Shown here: positions 1 through 6,070 of the stretch, in pieces
How positions within the stretch are numbered: the stretch's first letter is position 1
Layout of the letters: each line of letters begins with the position of its first letter
Assembly (NCBI GenBank): GCA_964369265.1
Contig: CAYJEV010000073.1
Location: 1 to 8,430, forward strand
Direction: 5' to 3'
DNA from: DAMCAP01 sp964369265
GTDB lineage: Bacteria > Bacillota > Clostridia > Oscillospirales > Ruminococcaceae
DNA length: 8,430 nt
Made by a program: the position numbers and the translations under genes
The notes under the pieces: model-generated
Databases searched by the model: none
Seen by the model: the letters and a program-made list of their open reading frames with translations, nothing else
What the model was told of the DNA's origin: nothing

Positions 1-1
1 T

Positions 2-349
2 GCTTATCAAACAGAAGATGTTTTGTGTATTGTTGAGAATAATGCGCCAGAGTTTAGCGCTGACTTTACCTCTGAAGAACATTCGCTAATTTTCCCAGAA
101 CTAACTAAATCTCAAATATCTAAAATATATCAAGATGAACAGCAACTAATCTATTTAGAAACTAGCGATTATAACTACCGTCCATATCAAAAAGCCGAAG
201 GCATTATTGCAAAGGTAAACTTATCAACAGAAGAAACAACTATTTTAGATGAATTTCAGTTTATTTTTCTTTCTCATCCAGCTATTGACGAAAAAGGAAG
301 AGTAATTTCCATTGATATTGATGATGTAGAGCGAAATATCTATTATTAA
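2..349 (+). CDS. C-terminal fragment of an unknown protein (5' end outside window)
   Basis: The frame is open from the window's left edge to a TAA stop at 347-349, giving about 115 residues of a protein whose start lies outside the window. A TTG at 23-25 could be read as a start, but no convincing ribosome binding site precedes it and the frame stays open upstream, so a truncated gene is more likely. The fragment is acidic, has no membrane segment, no cysteine pair and no motif I recognise. Its end is rich in Ile/Asp/Tyr (GRVISIDIDD followed by NIYY), and alternating hydrophobic and polar residues suggest beta strands. It converges on the minus-strand gene ending at 496, with hairpins between them. 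No function can be assigned. I am fairly confident that it is coding, because of its protein-like composition and its stop placed just before a hairpin-rich spacer. Confidence 0.65.
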   Translation, partial: AYQTEDVLCIVENNAPEFSADFTSEEHSLIFPELTKSQISKIYQDEQQLIYLETSDYNYRPYQKAEGIIAKVNLSTEETTILDEFQFIFLSHPAIDEKGRVISIDIDDVERNIYY

Positions 350-369
350 ACTATATAGAAAGTTTTATG

Positions 370-407
370 CTTAAACCTCTTGTTTAAGATGGTTTATTAC
401 AATAAAC
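370..407. other. Two adjacent AT-rich hairpins after the partial gene
   Basis: CTTAAAC (370-376) pairs with GTTTAAG (382-388) around a 5-base loop. Four bases further, GTTTAT (392-397) pairs with ATAAAC (402-407) around a 4-base loop. They begin 21 bases after the stop of the partial gene and precede the GC-rich hairpin at 414-441. Neither is followed by a clean T tract, so a termination role is only a possibility. Confidence 0.4.
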
Positions 408-413
408 GCTAAG

Positions 414-441
414 TAGGGGCAGTCATAAATGACTGCCCCTA
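414..441. terminator. Strong GC-rich hairpin between convergent genes, possible bidirectional terminator
   Basis: A perfect 12-bp stem, TAGGGGCAGTCA (414-425) with TGACTGCCCCTA (430-441), closes a TAAA loop. It sits between the convergent genes ending at 349 and 496, where a shared terminator is expected. Against a classical intrinsic terminator, neither strand has a T tract directly after the stem; the nearest plus-strand T run is at 455-461. It could instead be a dispersed palindromic element. Its core GTCATAAATGAC also occurs in the 122-bp repeats at 3884-3895 and 4140-4151. Confidence 0.5.
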
Positions 442-495
442 AATCTAATATCAATTATTTTTCGCTATTCACTTATAAAACAGAAAAATTTGTGT

Positions 496-2178
496 TTATC
501 CTATTCGTAGTGAGTTATTATCAAATGCAGTTACATTTATGATAGGTGACTCAATGACAGGCTCAAGGTATGATATAGAAACAGTATCGCCTGGTTGAGT
601 GATGGAAAGCTCAGCAGAAACGCTTGTAGTTGCTGTAAACACAACGCTATCGTCGCTGTCAACTAATAGATGATACACAGTCTGTGTGCCATCAAATTGG
701 CTTTCAATACGAAGCACAGTTCCTGTGATTGACTTTTCCTCAGCCCCCTCAACAGATAAATCTCCGCCTATGCCCTCTTGCATTAATGCGTTGTTGTAGT
801 CACGAAGGGCATCTTGAATTGTTTCGCCAACTCCAACAGTTGAATAGCTCTCAACAGACACAAAAGCATACTGCTTAATTAGTCCCTCTTGGTCTTTAAG
901 TGTCATGAAGTAGGATGGTCTGTTTGATACATTAAGAATAATAGGGAAGGAAGCATTGTAGCCTAAATGCTGTACCTTGCCTTCCGCAGAAGACTCAGCA
1001 GCTCTTTCAGTTGCGCCATTCATTTGGTAAAGTATAGTGTCTTTGTTAACCATATCTACCATCATAAAGCCAATAGCACTCTCATCATTACCAACGCTTG
1101 TTAAGCCTGTGAATAGATAGCAGTTTCCGTTGTTATAGATTATAGCGCTTCCTTCTGAAGGCATATATTTATCTCTATCAGAGAAGTTTAAGAAGCCATG
1201 AACATATTCTCCCTTATTGTAAATTTGGTTTACAATAAAGCTAACAGGCTGAACTCTATCAACCCAATCTGGAATGTTGTCTATGCCATACTCGGCAATA
1301 TCGCCTGTTGAAGCATTAACAGTTAGCACACCAGTCGCTTCTGGAAGAGCAAAGCCTTTTAGGTTTTCGTATGTTGTGATAACCCAATAAGGAACGCCCT
1401 CTTCATCAAGCTCAAAGGAGAAGTCTGTTATACCATTGAATAAAGCGGAGTTAAAGCGGACATATCTAGTTAGGTTGTCAAGCAGATAAGCATTTGGTTG
1501 ATATTTTAACAAATGGCTATCAACATACTCAACATCATTGACATTCGTTGCAGAAACAATAATATACCCTGGAGTACCCTCAAGATTGTTTATCCACTGG
1601 AACAAGCCTGAATGCTCTAAAGGCACAACCCAAACCAGCTTGTCATTAACCATTTGAATTGTTGGATTTCCAAGCATAACTTGGCTTCCCAAAGACGGCC
1701 TTTCGCCAAGCTTTTTGTCAGCAAGATTTATAGCAAGTCTTTCATCAACAATTGGGATTTGTGCAAGGTCAATTGGTTGCACGTCGCTTGAGAAAGTCTT
1801 TACCTCTGGCTCGCCTAACTGGTCACGATAAGATTGCCAATGAAAAAACACAGTCGAGTAGATGGTTAAGGCAAAGAATGCTCCCCAAACAACTACTAAT
1901 ACATATTTAGAAATCTTACCTAAGTTTTTAAATTGGGTGAACTCAGGCATATTAACCTGTACGCCCCCCTCTTGCTGAACAAACACATCAGAAAGAGAAC
2001 CGCTCCACTGAAAGAATGCGTTTATCATCACAATAACTGTCACTAAAACACACCAAAAGAACGCTCCCTCTGCGTATAGTGGGTTTAGGTTTGGGGAAGA
2101 TGTGAATAAGTAGTATGCGACTAATAAAATGAGAAGAGAAAATACTCCTAGTTTTGCCTTTTTAAATTTTGAATTCAT
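496..2178 (-). CDS. Uncharacterised membrane-anchored protein with large extracytoplasmic domain
   Basis: This 560-residue protein has three hydrophobic helices near the N-terminus (about residues 10-28, 39-57 and 91-113), followed by about 445 soluble residues predicted to lie mostly outside the membrane. The soluble part has a region with alternating aromatic and hydrophobic strands around residues 250-300 (PYWVITTY, then GVLTVNASTGD) that is loosely PepSY-like. A central part holds GNCYLFTGLTSVGNDESAIGF (split motif around 351-371) and SSAEGKVQ (396-403). The last 75 residues (GTVLRIES, then TQPGDTVSISYLEP and INVTAFDN) look like a small OB-like beta barrel. The pattern resembles hypothetical membrane proteins I have seen in many Bacillota, but I know no function for it. 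The ATG at 2176-2178 is supported by AAGGAGG at 2186-2192, seven bases upstream. The gene has its own promoter (2223-2251), so it need not depend on the lipoprotein gene 97 bases upstream. A hairpin lies 55 bases after its stop. Confidence 0.9.
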   Translation of the reverse strand: MNSKFKKAKLGVFSLLILLVAYYLFTSSPNLNPLYAEGAFFWCVLVTVIVMINAFFQWSGSLSDVFVQQEGGVQVNMPEFTQFKNLGKISKYVLVVVWGAFFALTIYSTVFFHWQSYRDQLGEPEVKTFSSDVQPIDLAQIPIVDERLAINLADKKLGERPSLGSQVMLGNPTIQMVNDKLVWVVPLEHSGLFQWINNLEGTPGYIIVSATNVNDVEYVDSHLLKYQPNAYLLDNLTRYVRFNSALFNGITDFSFELDEEGVPYWVITTYENLKGFALPEATGVLTVNASTGDIAEYGIDNIPDWVDRVQPVSFIVNQIYNKGEYVHGFLNFSDRDKYMPSEGSAIIYNNGNCYLFTGLTSVGNDESAIGFMMVDMVNKDTILYQMNGATERAAESSAEGKVQHLGYNASFPIILNVSNRPSYFMTLKDQEGLIKQYAFVSVESYSTVGVGETIQDALRDYNNALMQEGIGGDLSVEGAEEKSITGTVLRIESQFDGTQTVYHLLVDSDDSVVFTATTSVSAELSITQPGDTVSISYLEPVIESPIINVTAFDNNSLRIG

Positions 2179-2222
2179 AATATAACCTCCTTATGTCATC
2201 ATTCGATATATCATTATGGAAT

Positions 2223-2251
2223 ATTGTAACATATTAAACAATGATTTGCAA
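2223..2251 (-). promoter_or_regulatory. Sigma-A type promoter for the 560-residue membrane protein
   Basis: On the minus strand, TTGCAA (2246-2251, four of six matches to TTGACA) is followed after exactly 17 bases by TACAAT (2223-2228, five of six matches to TATAAT). A TGT just before the -10 adds an extended -10 element. Transcription would begin near 2215, giving a leader of about 37 bases that contains the AAGGAGG site. No hairpin plus T tract separates this from the upstream lipoprotein gene, so read-through from that gene is also possible. Confidence 0.65.
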
Positions 2252-2275
2252 TAGTATTGGCTTGTTTTTGAGTTG

Positions 2276-3769
2276 TTAGACTATTGTTGGGATAATTAAA
2301 TTAGTGTATTTTTGTATTGTGACCTGTTCAACAGGCGAGTTGTATGCAACAAATGCTGGTGTGTAGTACATTGGCACAACATACATTTCCATCATTAAAC
2401 TATCCTCTAAGCTCTTTAAATCTAATGCTGAGCTAACACCACTAGTATATTTTGGGGTGATATCGCTAAAAATAGAAAGGCTGTTTAAATAGCTTTTGTA
2501 ATCAGAGGAAGTTGAGGTAATTGGAGCAATTATAATATCAAACTTGCCTGACTCTAACAAAGCTATAATCTCAGCGTCTGATTTTGCTTCTAAATTTGTA
2601 TTTACAGATAGCCCATCTCTTAAAGCAATATGCGCAGAGTTAGCAAACTTTTCTGCTGGGGCAATGTTTGGATAGCTTATTGTGAGCTCAAGCCTATTTC
2701 CAGCTACCACCTCATTTACAAGCTCATTAAACTCATATACAGCAAGAGGGGTGTAATTATCGCTATCAAAGGTGTTTTCCAACACAGCCTCTCTATAAGA
2801 CTTTCCCTCAAATGTCATTTCTGGAGGGAAAATGCCATCGCTTTCAATTGCCCTTCCTATATCGAGTATATCAAACTCCTCTGTCGCAGTCGCAACAATG
2901 CTTTTCCTAATATCTTCATTATCAAGTCCTAGCACGTTTGGGTTTATAATTAAATTATAGCTCTCGACACCTGTTTGAACTAAAGAGTAACCATTAAATT
3001 CCTCAAGTTCGCTATAGGATAAGCTGTATATATCGTTAGTGCCAGCAAAGAAAGCGGCTTTTATATCGTCGCTATTATGATTTACTATAATATCATTTTC
3101 TGCCATATTAAAAGGATAATCCTCGTTTGGCATCATTATAATCCTTGAGCCACTCCAGCTATACAGCTGAAATTGACCGCAAGTTAAAATGCTATCCTCA
3201 TCAATAGCATATCTGCCTTTTTGTTCTAAAAAGAAATCTTCTTTGCAAGGGTAGGAGGCTGGATTTGTCAGCAAATGAAGAAAGGTGCTCGAAGGAGAAG
3301 ATAGCGTTATGGTTAATGTGCTTTCAGTCGAGGAAACACCAAGGCTTGATATATCTGCACCATTCATTACTTCTTCTGCATTTTTTATAGCAGAATACTG
3401 CAACGTCATCTCCGACACTACAGGCGAGAATATCCTTTTAATTCCATAAGCATAATCATGTCCGGTTACTTTTGTATCATCCGACCAATAAAGTTCAGGG
3501 TGTATCTGGAAGGTGTAGGTTAAGCCATCTGGCGATATAGAATAGCTCTCTGCGCCTAAGCTCGATATTCCTCCCTCGCTATTTATAGCAATTAGAGGGG
3601 TGAACAAGCCTCTTAATATATTTTGATTATCGCTCCCTGTCACAAATTGTTGATCAAGCGATATAATATTTTCTTCTGTATTATAAGTTATTACAGCCCT
3701 TTCTTCATTGCCACAAGAAGTTAGCAAAAGCATAGAAGATAGCAGTAACATTGAAAGAAATCTTTTCAT
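2276..3769 (-). CDS. Substrate-binding lipoprotein, peptide/nickel transporter type (SBP_bac_5-like)
   Basis: The 497-residue product starts with a lipoprotein signal: KR at residues 2-3, a hydrophobic stretch, and lipobox LTSC with the lipidated Cys at 19. It should therefore be anchored on the outer face of the membrane. The mature part follows the DppA/OppA layout. Residues 47-60 hold the early conserved NQNILRGLFTPLI block, residues 78-115 hold SPDGLTYTFQIHP, YWSD and the HDYAYGIKRIFSP block, and residues 174-206 hold PCKEDFF and the CGQFQLYSW segment. Family members capture short peptides or other small ligands for import; the ligand here cannot be predicted. The length is slightly below the usual 520-560 residues. 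The ATG follows GGAG (3776-3779) by six bases. No permease or ATPase genes accompany it, so it is an orphan binding protein in this window. It is divergent from the exporter operon, across the repeat array. Confidence 0.92.
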   Translation of the reverse strand: MKRFLSMLLLSSMLLLTSCGNEERAVITYNTEENIISLDQQFVTGSDNQNILRGLFTPLIAINSEGGISSLGAESYSISPDGLTYTFQIHPELYWSDDTKVTGHDYAYGIKRIFSPVVSEMTLQYSAIKNAEEVMNGADISSLGVSSTESTLTITLSSPSSTFLHLLTNPASYPCKEDFFLEQKGRYAIDEDSILTCGQFQLYSWSGSRIIMMPNEDYPFNMAENDIIVNHNSDDIKAAFFAGTNDIYSLSYSELEEFNGYSLVQTGVESYNLIINPNVLGLDNEDIRKSIVATATEEFDILDIGRAIESDGIFPPEMTFEGKSYREAVLENTFDSDNYTPLAVYEFNELVNEVVAGNRLELTISYPNIAPAEKFANSAHIALRDGLSVNTNLEAKSDAEIIALLESGKFDIIIAPITSTSSDYKSYLNSLSIFSDITPKYTSGVSSALDLKSLEDSLMMEMYVVPMYYTPAFVAYNSPVEQVTIQKYTNLIIPTIV

Positions 3770-3795
3770 TTTTCACTCCATTTAGAATTTTTCGT

Positions 3796-3824
3796 ATTGT
3801 AGGAATAGCCTTATTATGATATAA
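3796..3824 (-). promoter_or_regulatory. Candidate promoter of the lipoprotein gene
   Basis: On the minus strand TTATAT (3819-3824, three of six matches to a -35) lies 17 bases before TACAAT (3796-3801, five of six matches to a -10). Transcription would start near 3789, giving a leader of about 20 bases with the GGAG site. The -35 overlaps the plus-strand extended -10 at 3817-3825 inside the first repeat unit. The match is modest, so this is tentative. Confidence 0.35.
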
Positions 3825-3926
3825 TAATTGCTAGCGCAATCATTATATACCTCGCAGGGGCGATTTTGATATCCGTTTTGCTCGTCATAAATGACAACCA
3901 CAAAACATGGACAATTATATCAAAAT

Positions 3927-4026
3927 NNNNNNNNNNNNNNNNNNNNNNNNNNNNNNNNNNNNNNNNNNNNNNNNNNNNNNNNNNNNNNNNNNNNNNNNNN
4001 NNNNNNNNNNNNNNNNNNNNNNNNNN
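3927..4026. other. Assembly gap of 100 N inside the repeat array
   Basis: Exactly 100 N, the customary placeholder for a gap of unknown length. The 34 bases before it (3893-3926) are identical to the 34 bases after it (4027-4060). The contig ends may therefore simply overlap, or any whole number of extra 122-bp units may be missing. Confidence 0.97.
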
Positions 4027-4194
4027 GACAACCACAAAACATGGACAATTATATCAAAATTCTCTGAATTTATGATATAATAATTGCTAGCGCAATCATT
4101 ATAGACCTCGCAGGGGCGATTTTGATGTCCGTTTTGCTCGTCATAAATGACAACCACAAAACATGGACAATTATATCAAAATTCTCTGAATTTA

Positions 4195-4203
4195 TGATAT
4201 AAT
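4195..4203 (+). promoter_or_regulatory. Extended -10 promoter for the ABC exporter operon
   Basis: TGATATAAT is a perfect TGn extension plus a consensus TATAAT (4198-4203), supplied by the last 12 bases of the repeat array. No good -35 lies 16-18 bases upstream, but extended -10 promoters tolerate a weak -35. Transcription would start near 4210, leaving a leader of about 49 bases that ends in AGGGGG (4249-4254), four bases before the ATG. The same motif recurs at 3817-3825 and 4073-4081, so the operon may have tandem promoters. Confidence 0.55.
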
Positions 4204-4258
4204 TTCACTTAATTAAATTTATTATAAAACTAAAAAGATATAAAACATAGGGGGCAAC

Positions 4259-6070
4259 ATGAAATCAAATAAATATAAAATACTTAGAACATTCATCAAA
4301 CCTTATACAGGATATTTAGTCATAGCTTTTTTATGTGTCACCCTCACAACCATCCTCAACACTATTATGCCGCAAATTGTAGCGTTTACTGTTGATAGCG
4401 TCATTGGCGATATCGCCCCTGAGCTTCCTCACTATTTTGAAGATATCTTCAGCAGTTTAGGGGGCAGAGATTATTTCGTAAATAACCTTTGGATATTTGG
4501 TGCGATACTAATTATAATCGCCATAATATCAGGAATTGCAAACTATATTTTCAGAATTAGCATAACAACCTCTTCTCAAGGCGTTACAAGAGATATGAGA
4601 AATAAGCTATACATTCACATACAAAAGCTTCCCTTTAGCTGGCACTCCTCTCATCAAACAGGAGATATAATCCAAAGGGCAACCTCCGATATGGATGTTA
4701 TTAACGGCTTTGTTTCAAATCATATAATTGAAACAATAAGAATTCTGCTTTTAGTTTGCATAACGCTATCGCTTATGATAGCGATGAACTTTACATTATC
4801 TTTAGTTGCTGTTGCCTTTATACCTATTATAGTCGGTTATACAACAATTTTCTACAGCAAAATATATAAACAATTTATGAAGACAGATGAAGCAGAAGGC
4901 GCTTTAATGTCTGTCATACAAGAGAATCTAACAGGAATTCGAGTTGTTAAAGCTTTTGGAAGAGAAAGCTTTGAAATGGATAAGTTTGATGAAAAGAACT
5001 TTCGCTTCTTTGAGATTTGGAAAAACCTTGGTACAACTATGGGGCTATATTGGGGGCTTGCCGATTTTTTTACAGGCATTCAAAATATGACCGTTATAGC
5101 TGTTGGCGTTGTATTTGCTATAAACGGCGAGTTAACTTTAGGCGAGCTTATAGCTTTTTTATCATACAACACAATGATAATATGGCCTATAAGAAGGCTT
5201 GGACGAATGTCCTCAGAAGTTAGCAAGATGGGGGTTTCTCTTGAAAGAGTGGCATATATATTAGAAGCCGAAGAGGAAGATGCAAATGAAAACGGCTCTA
5301 CTGAAGAGATAACTGGCGATATTGTATATGACAATGTCTGTTATAGCTATGAGAATGATAGCAGAGAAGTGTTAAAAAATATTAGTTTTCATGTTAAGTC
5401 AGGAAAAACTTTAGGAATACTTGGGGGAACTGGCTCTGGTAAATCAACCTTAGTCCACCTTTTAAATCGCCTATATGACCCAACTGATGGCTCTGTTATG
5501 ATAGATAACATCAGCACAAAAGATTATAGACTCTCTCATTTAAGAGAGAATGTTGGAATGGTGCTTCAAGAGCCTTTCCTATTCTCAAAAACTATAAAAG
5601 ACAATATCGCTATTTCTGGAGATGTGGGGGAAGATTCTGTTCAAAAGGCTGCGACAACAGCCTCAATTCATAGCTCTATATTAAGCTTCAAAGACGGCTA
5701 TGAAACAATAGTTGGAGAAAGGGGAGTTACTCTTTCAGGAGGTCAAAAACAAAGAGTTGCCATTGCAAGAATGCTGACTAAGTCGCCTCCAATAATGGTG
5801 TTTGATGATTCTCTATCCGCCCTTGACTCCGAAACTGACTTCGCTATAAGAAATGCACTGCGAAGCAGAGAGGAAAAGTCAACAACTATAATCATCTCGC
5901 ATAGGATTAACTCTATCATGCATGCAGATGAGATTATTGTGCTTAAAGATGGCTCTATTGCAGAAAGAGGCAGCCATAAGTCCCTTTTGGAGCAGGATAG
6001 TATTTATAAAAAAATATATGACATTCAGTTTAGCAATGAAGATATGTTTATTGAGGAGGTGAAGAACTAG
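4259..6070 (+). CDS. ABC exporter half-transporter A, with degenerate Walker B (heterodimer partner 1)
   Basis: This 603-residue half-transporter has a type I exporter membrane domain with about six helices (residues roughly 17-37, 77-99, 155-175, 178-200, 262-290 and 293-310), followed by a nucleotide-binding domain. Visible motifs are Walker A GGTGSGKS (389-396), the Q-loop Gln 437, an intact signature LSGGQ (492-496), Walker B IMVFDD (512-517), the D-loop SALD (520-523) and switch His 548. The usual catalytic Glu after Walker B is Asp 517, the mark of the degenerate-site subunit in heterodimers such as LmrCD, BmrCD and TM287/288. With the next gene's product it should export drugs, lipids or peptides; the substrate is unknown. 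The ATG follows AGGGGG by only four bases. Its last codons form the ribosome binding site of the second gene, and its stop overlaps that gene's start by one base. Confidence 0.95.
   Translation: MKSNKYKILRTFIKPYTGYLVIAFLCVTLTTILNTIMPQIVAFTVDSVIGDIAPELPHYFEDIFSSLGGRDYFVNNLWIFGAILIIIAIISGIANYIFRISITTSSQGVTRDMRNKLYIHIQKLPFSWHSSHQTGDIIQRATSDMDVINGFVSNHIIETIRILLLVCITLSLMIAMNFTLSLVAVAFIPIIVGYTTIFYSKIYKQFMKTDEAEGALMSVIQENLTGIRVVKAFGRESFEMDKFDEKNFRFFEIWKNLGTTMGLYWGLADFFTGIQNMTVIAVGVVFAINGELTLGELIAFLSYNTMIIWPIRRLGRMSSEVSKMGVSLERVAYILEAEEEDANENGSTEEITGDIVYDNVCYSYENDSREVLKNISFHVKSGKTLGILGGTGSGKSTLVHLLNRLYDPTDGSVMIDNISTKDYRLSHLRENVGMVLQEPFLFSKTIKDNIAISGDVGEDSVQKAATTASIHSSILSFKDGYETIVGERGVTLSGGQKQRVAIARMLTKSPPIMVFDDSLSALDSETDFAIRNALRSREEKSTTIIISHRINSIMHADEIIVLKDGSIAERGSHKSLLEQDSIYKKIYDIQFSNEDMFIEEVKN
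6054..6062 (+). promoter_or_regulatory. Strong ribosome binding site deciding the GTG start of half-transporter B
   Basis: AGGAGGTGA is a nearly full anti-16S match, lies inside the last codons of the first exporter gene, and sits seven bases before the GTG at 6070-6072. The stop TAG (6068-6070) and the GTG share one base. This argues for translational coupling, which would help equal production of the two subunits. Confidence 0.85.

Larger units (their letters stand above)
3814..4203. repeat. Tandem array of a 122-bp unit, interrupted by an assembly gap
   Basis: Unit A covers 3814-3926 (113 of 122 bases before the gap). The last 43 bases of another unit follow the gap (4027-4069). Unit C is complete (4070-4191), and the first 12 bases of a further unit lie at 4192-4203. 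A and C differ at only two of 113 aligned bases (T3848/G4104 and A3871/G4127). The 43 bases at 4027-4069 are identical to 4149-4191. Each unit begins TTATGATATAAT, with an extended -10 motif on the plus strand, and carries TATAAT on the minus strand (complement of 3842-3847 and 4098-4103). Internal symmetries include ATTGC-TAGC-GCAAT (3828-3841), GTCA-TAAA-TGAC (3884-3895), and ATTTTGATA (3863-3871) opposite TATCAAAAT (3918-3926). The array fills the divergent intergenic region between the lipoprotein and exporter genes. The copy number is unknown because of the gap. Confidence 0.95.

Noticed and set aside
23..349. Complete 108-residue gene starting at TTG 23
   Set aside because: No good ribosome binding site precedes the TTG and the same frame is open to the window edge, so a truncated longer gene is the better reading.
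2630..2932. Plus-strand ORF of 100 residues
   Set aside because: Lies wholly inside the well-supported lipoprotein gene on the other strand; composition is not protein-like and no ribosome binding site is seen.
3866..4075. ORFs of 69-80 residues spanning the gap on either strand
   Set aside because: They run through 100 N, so their length and frame are artefacts; only the short ORFs inside an intact unit are worth considering.
4164..4169. TGGACA as the -35 of the exporter promoter
   Set aside because: It is 28 bases from the TATAAT at 4198, far beyond the 16-18 base spacing; the extended -10 reading is preferred.
3814..4202. CRISPR array
   Set aside because: The 122-bp units abut directly, with no unique spacers, and are far longer than CRISPR repeats; no cas genes are present.
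3814..4202. Iteron-type replication origin
   Set aside because: Units are much longer than usual iterons and no replication initiator gene is nearby.
4852..5334. Minus-strand and alternate-frame ORFs inside the first exporter gene
   Set aside because: Shadows of a gene whose motifs are intact over its full length.
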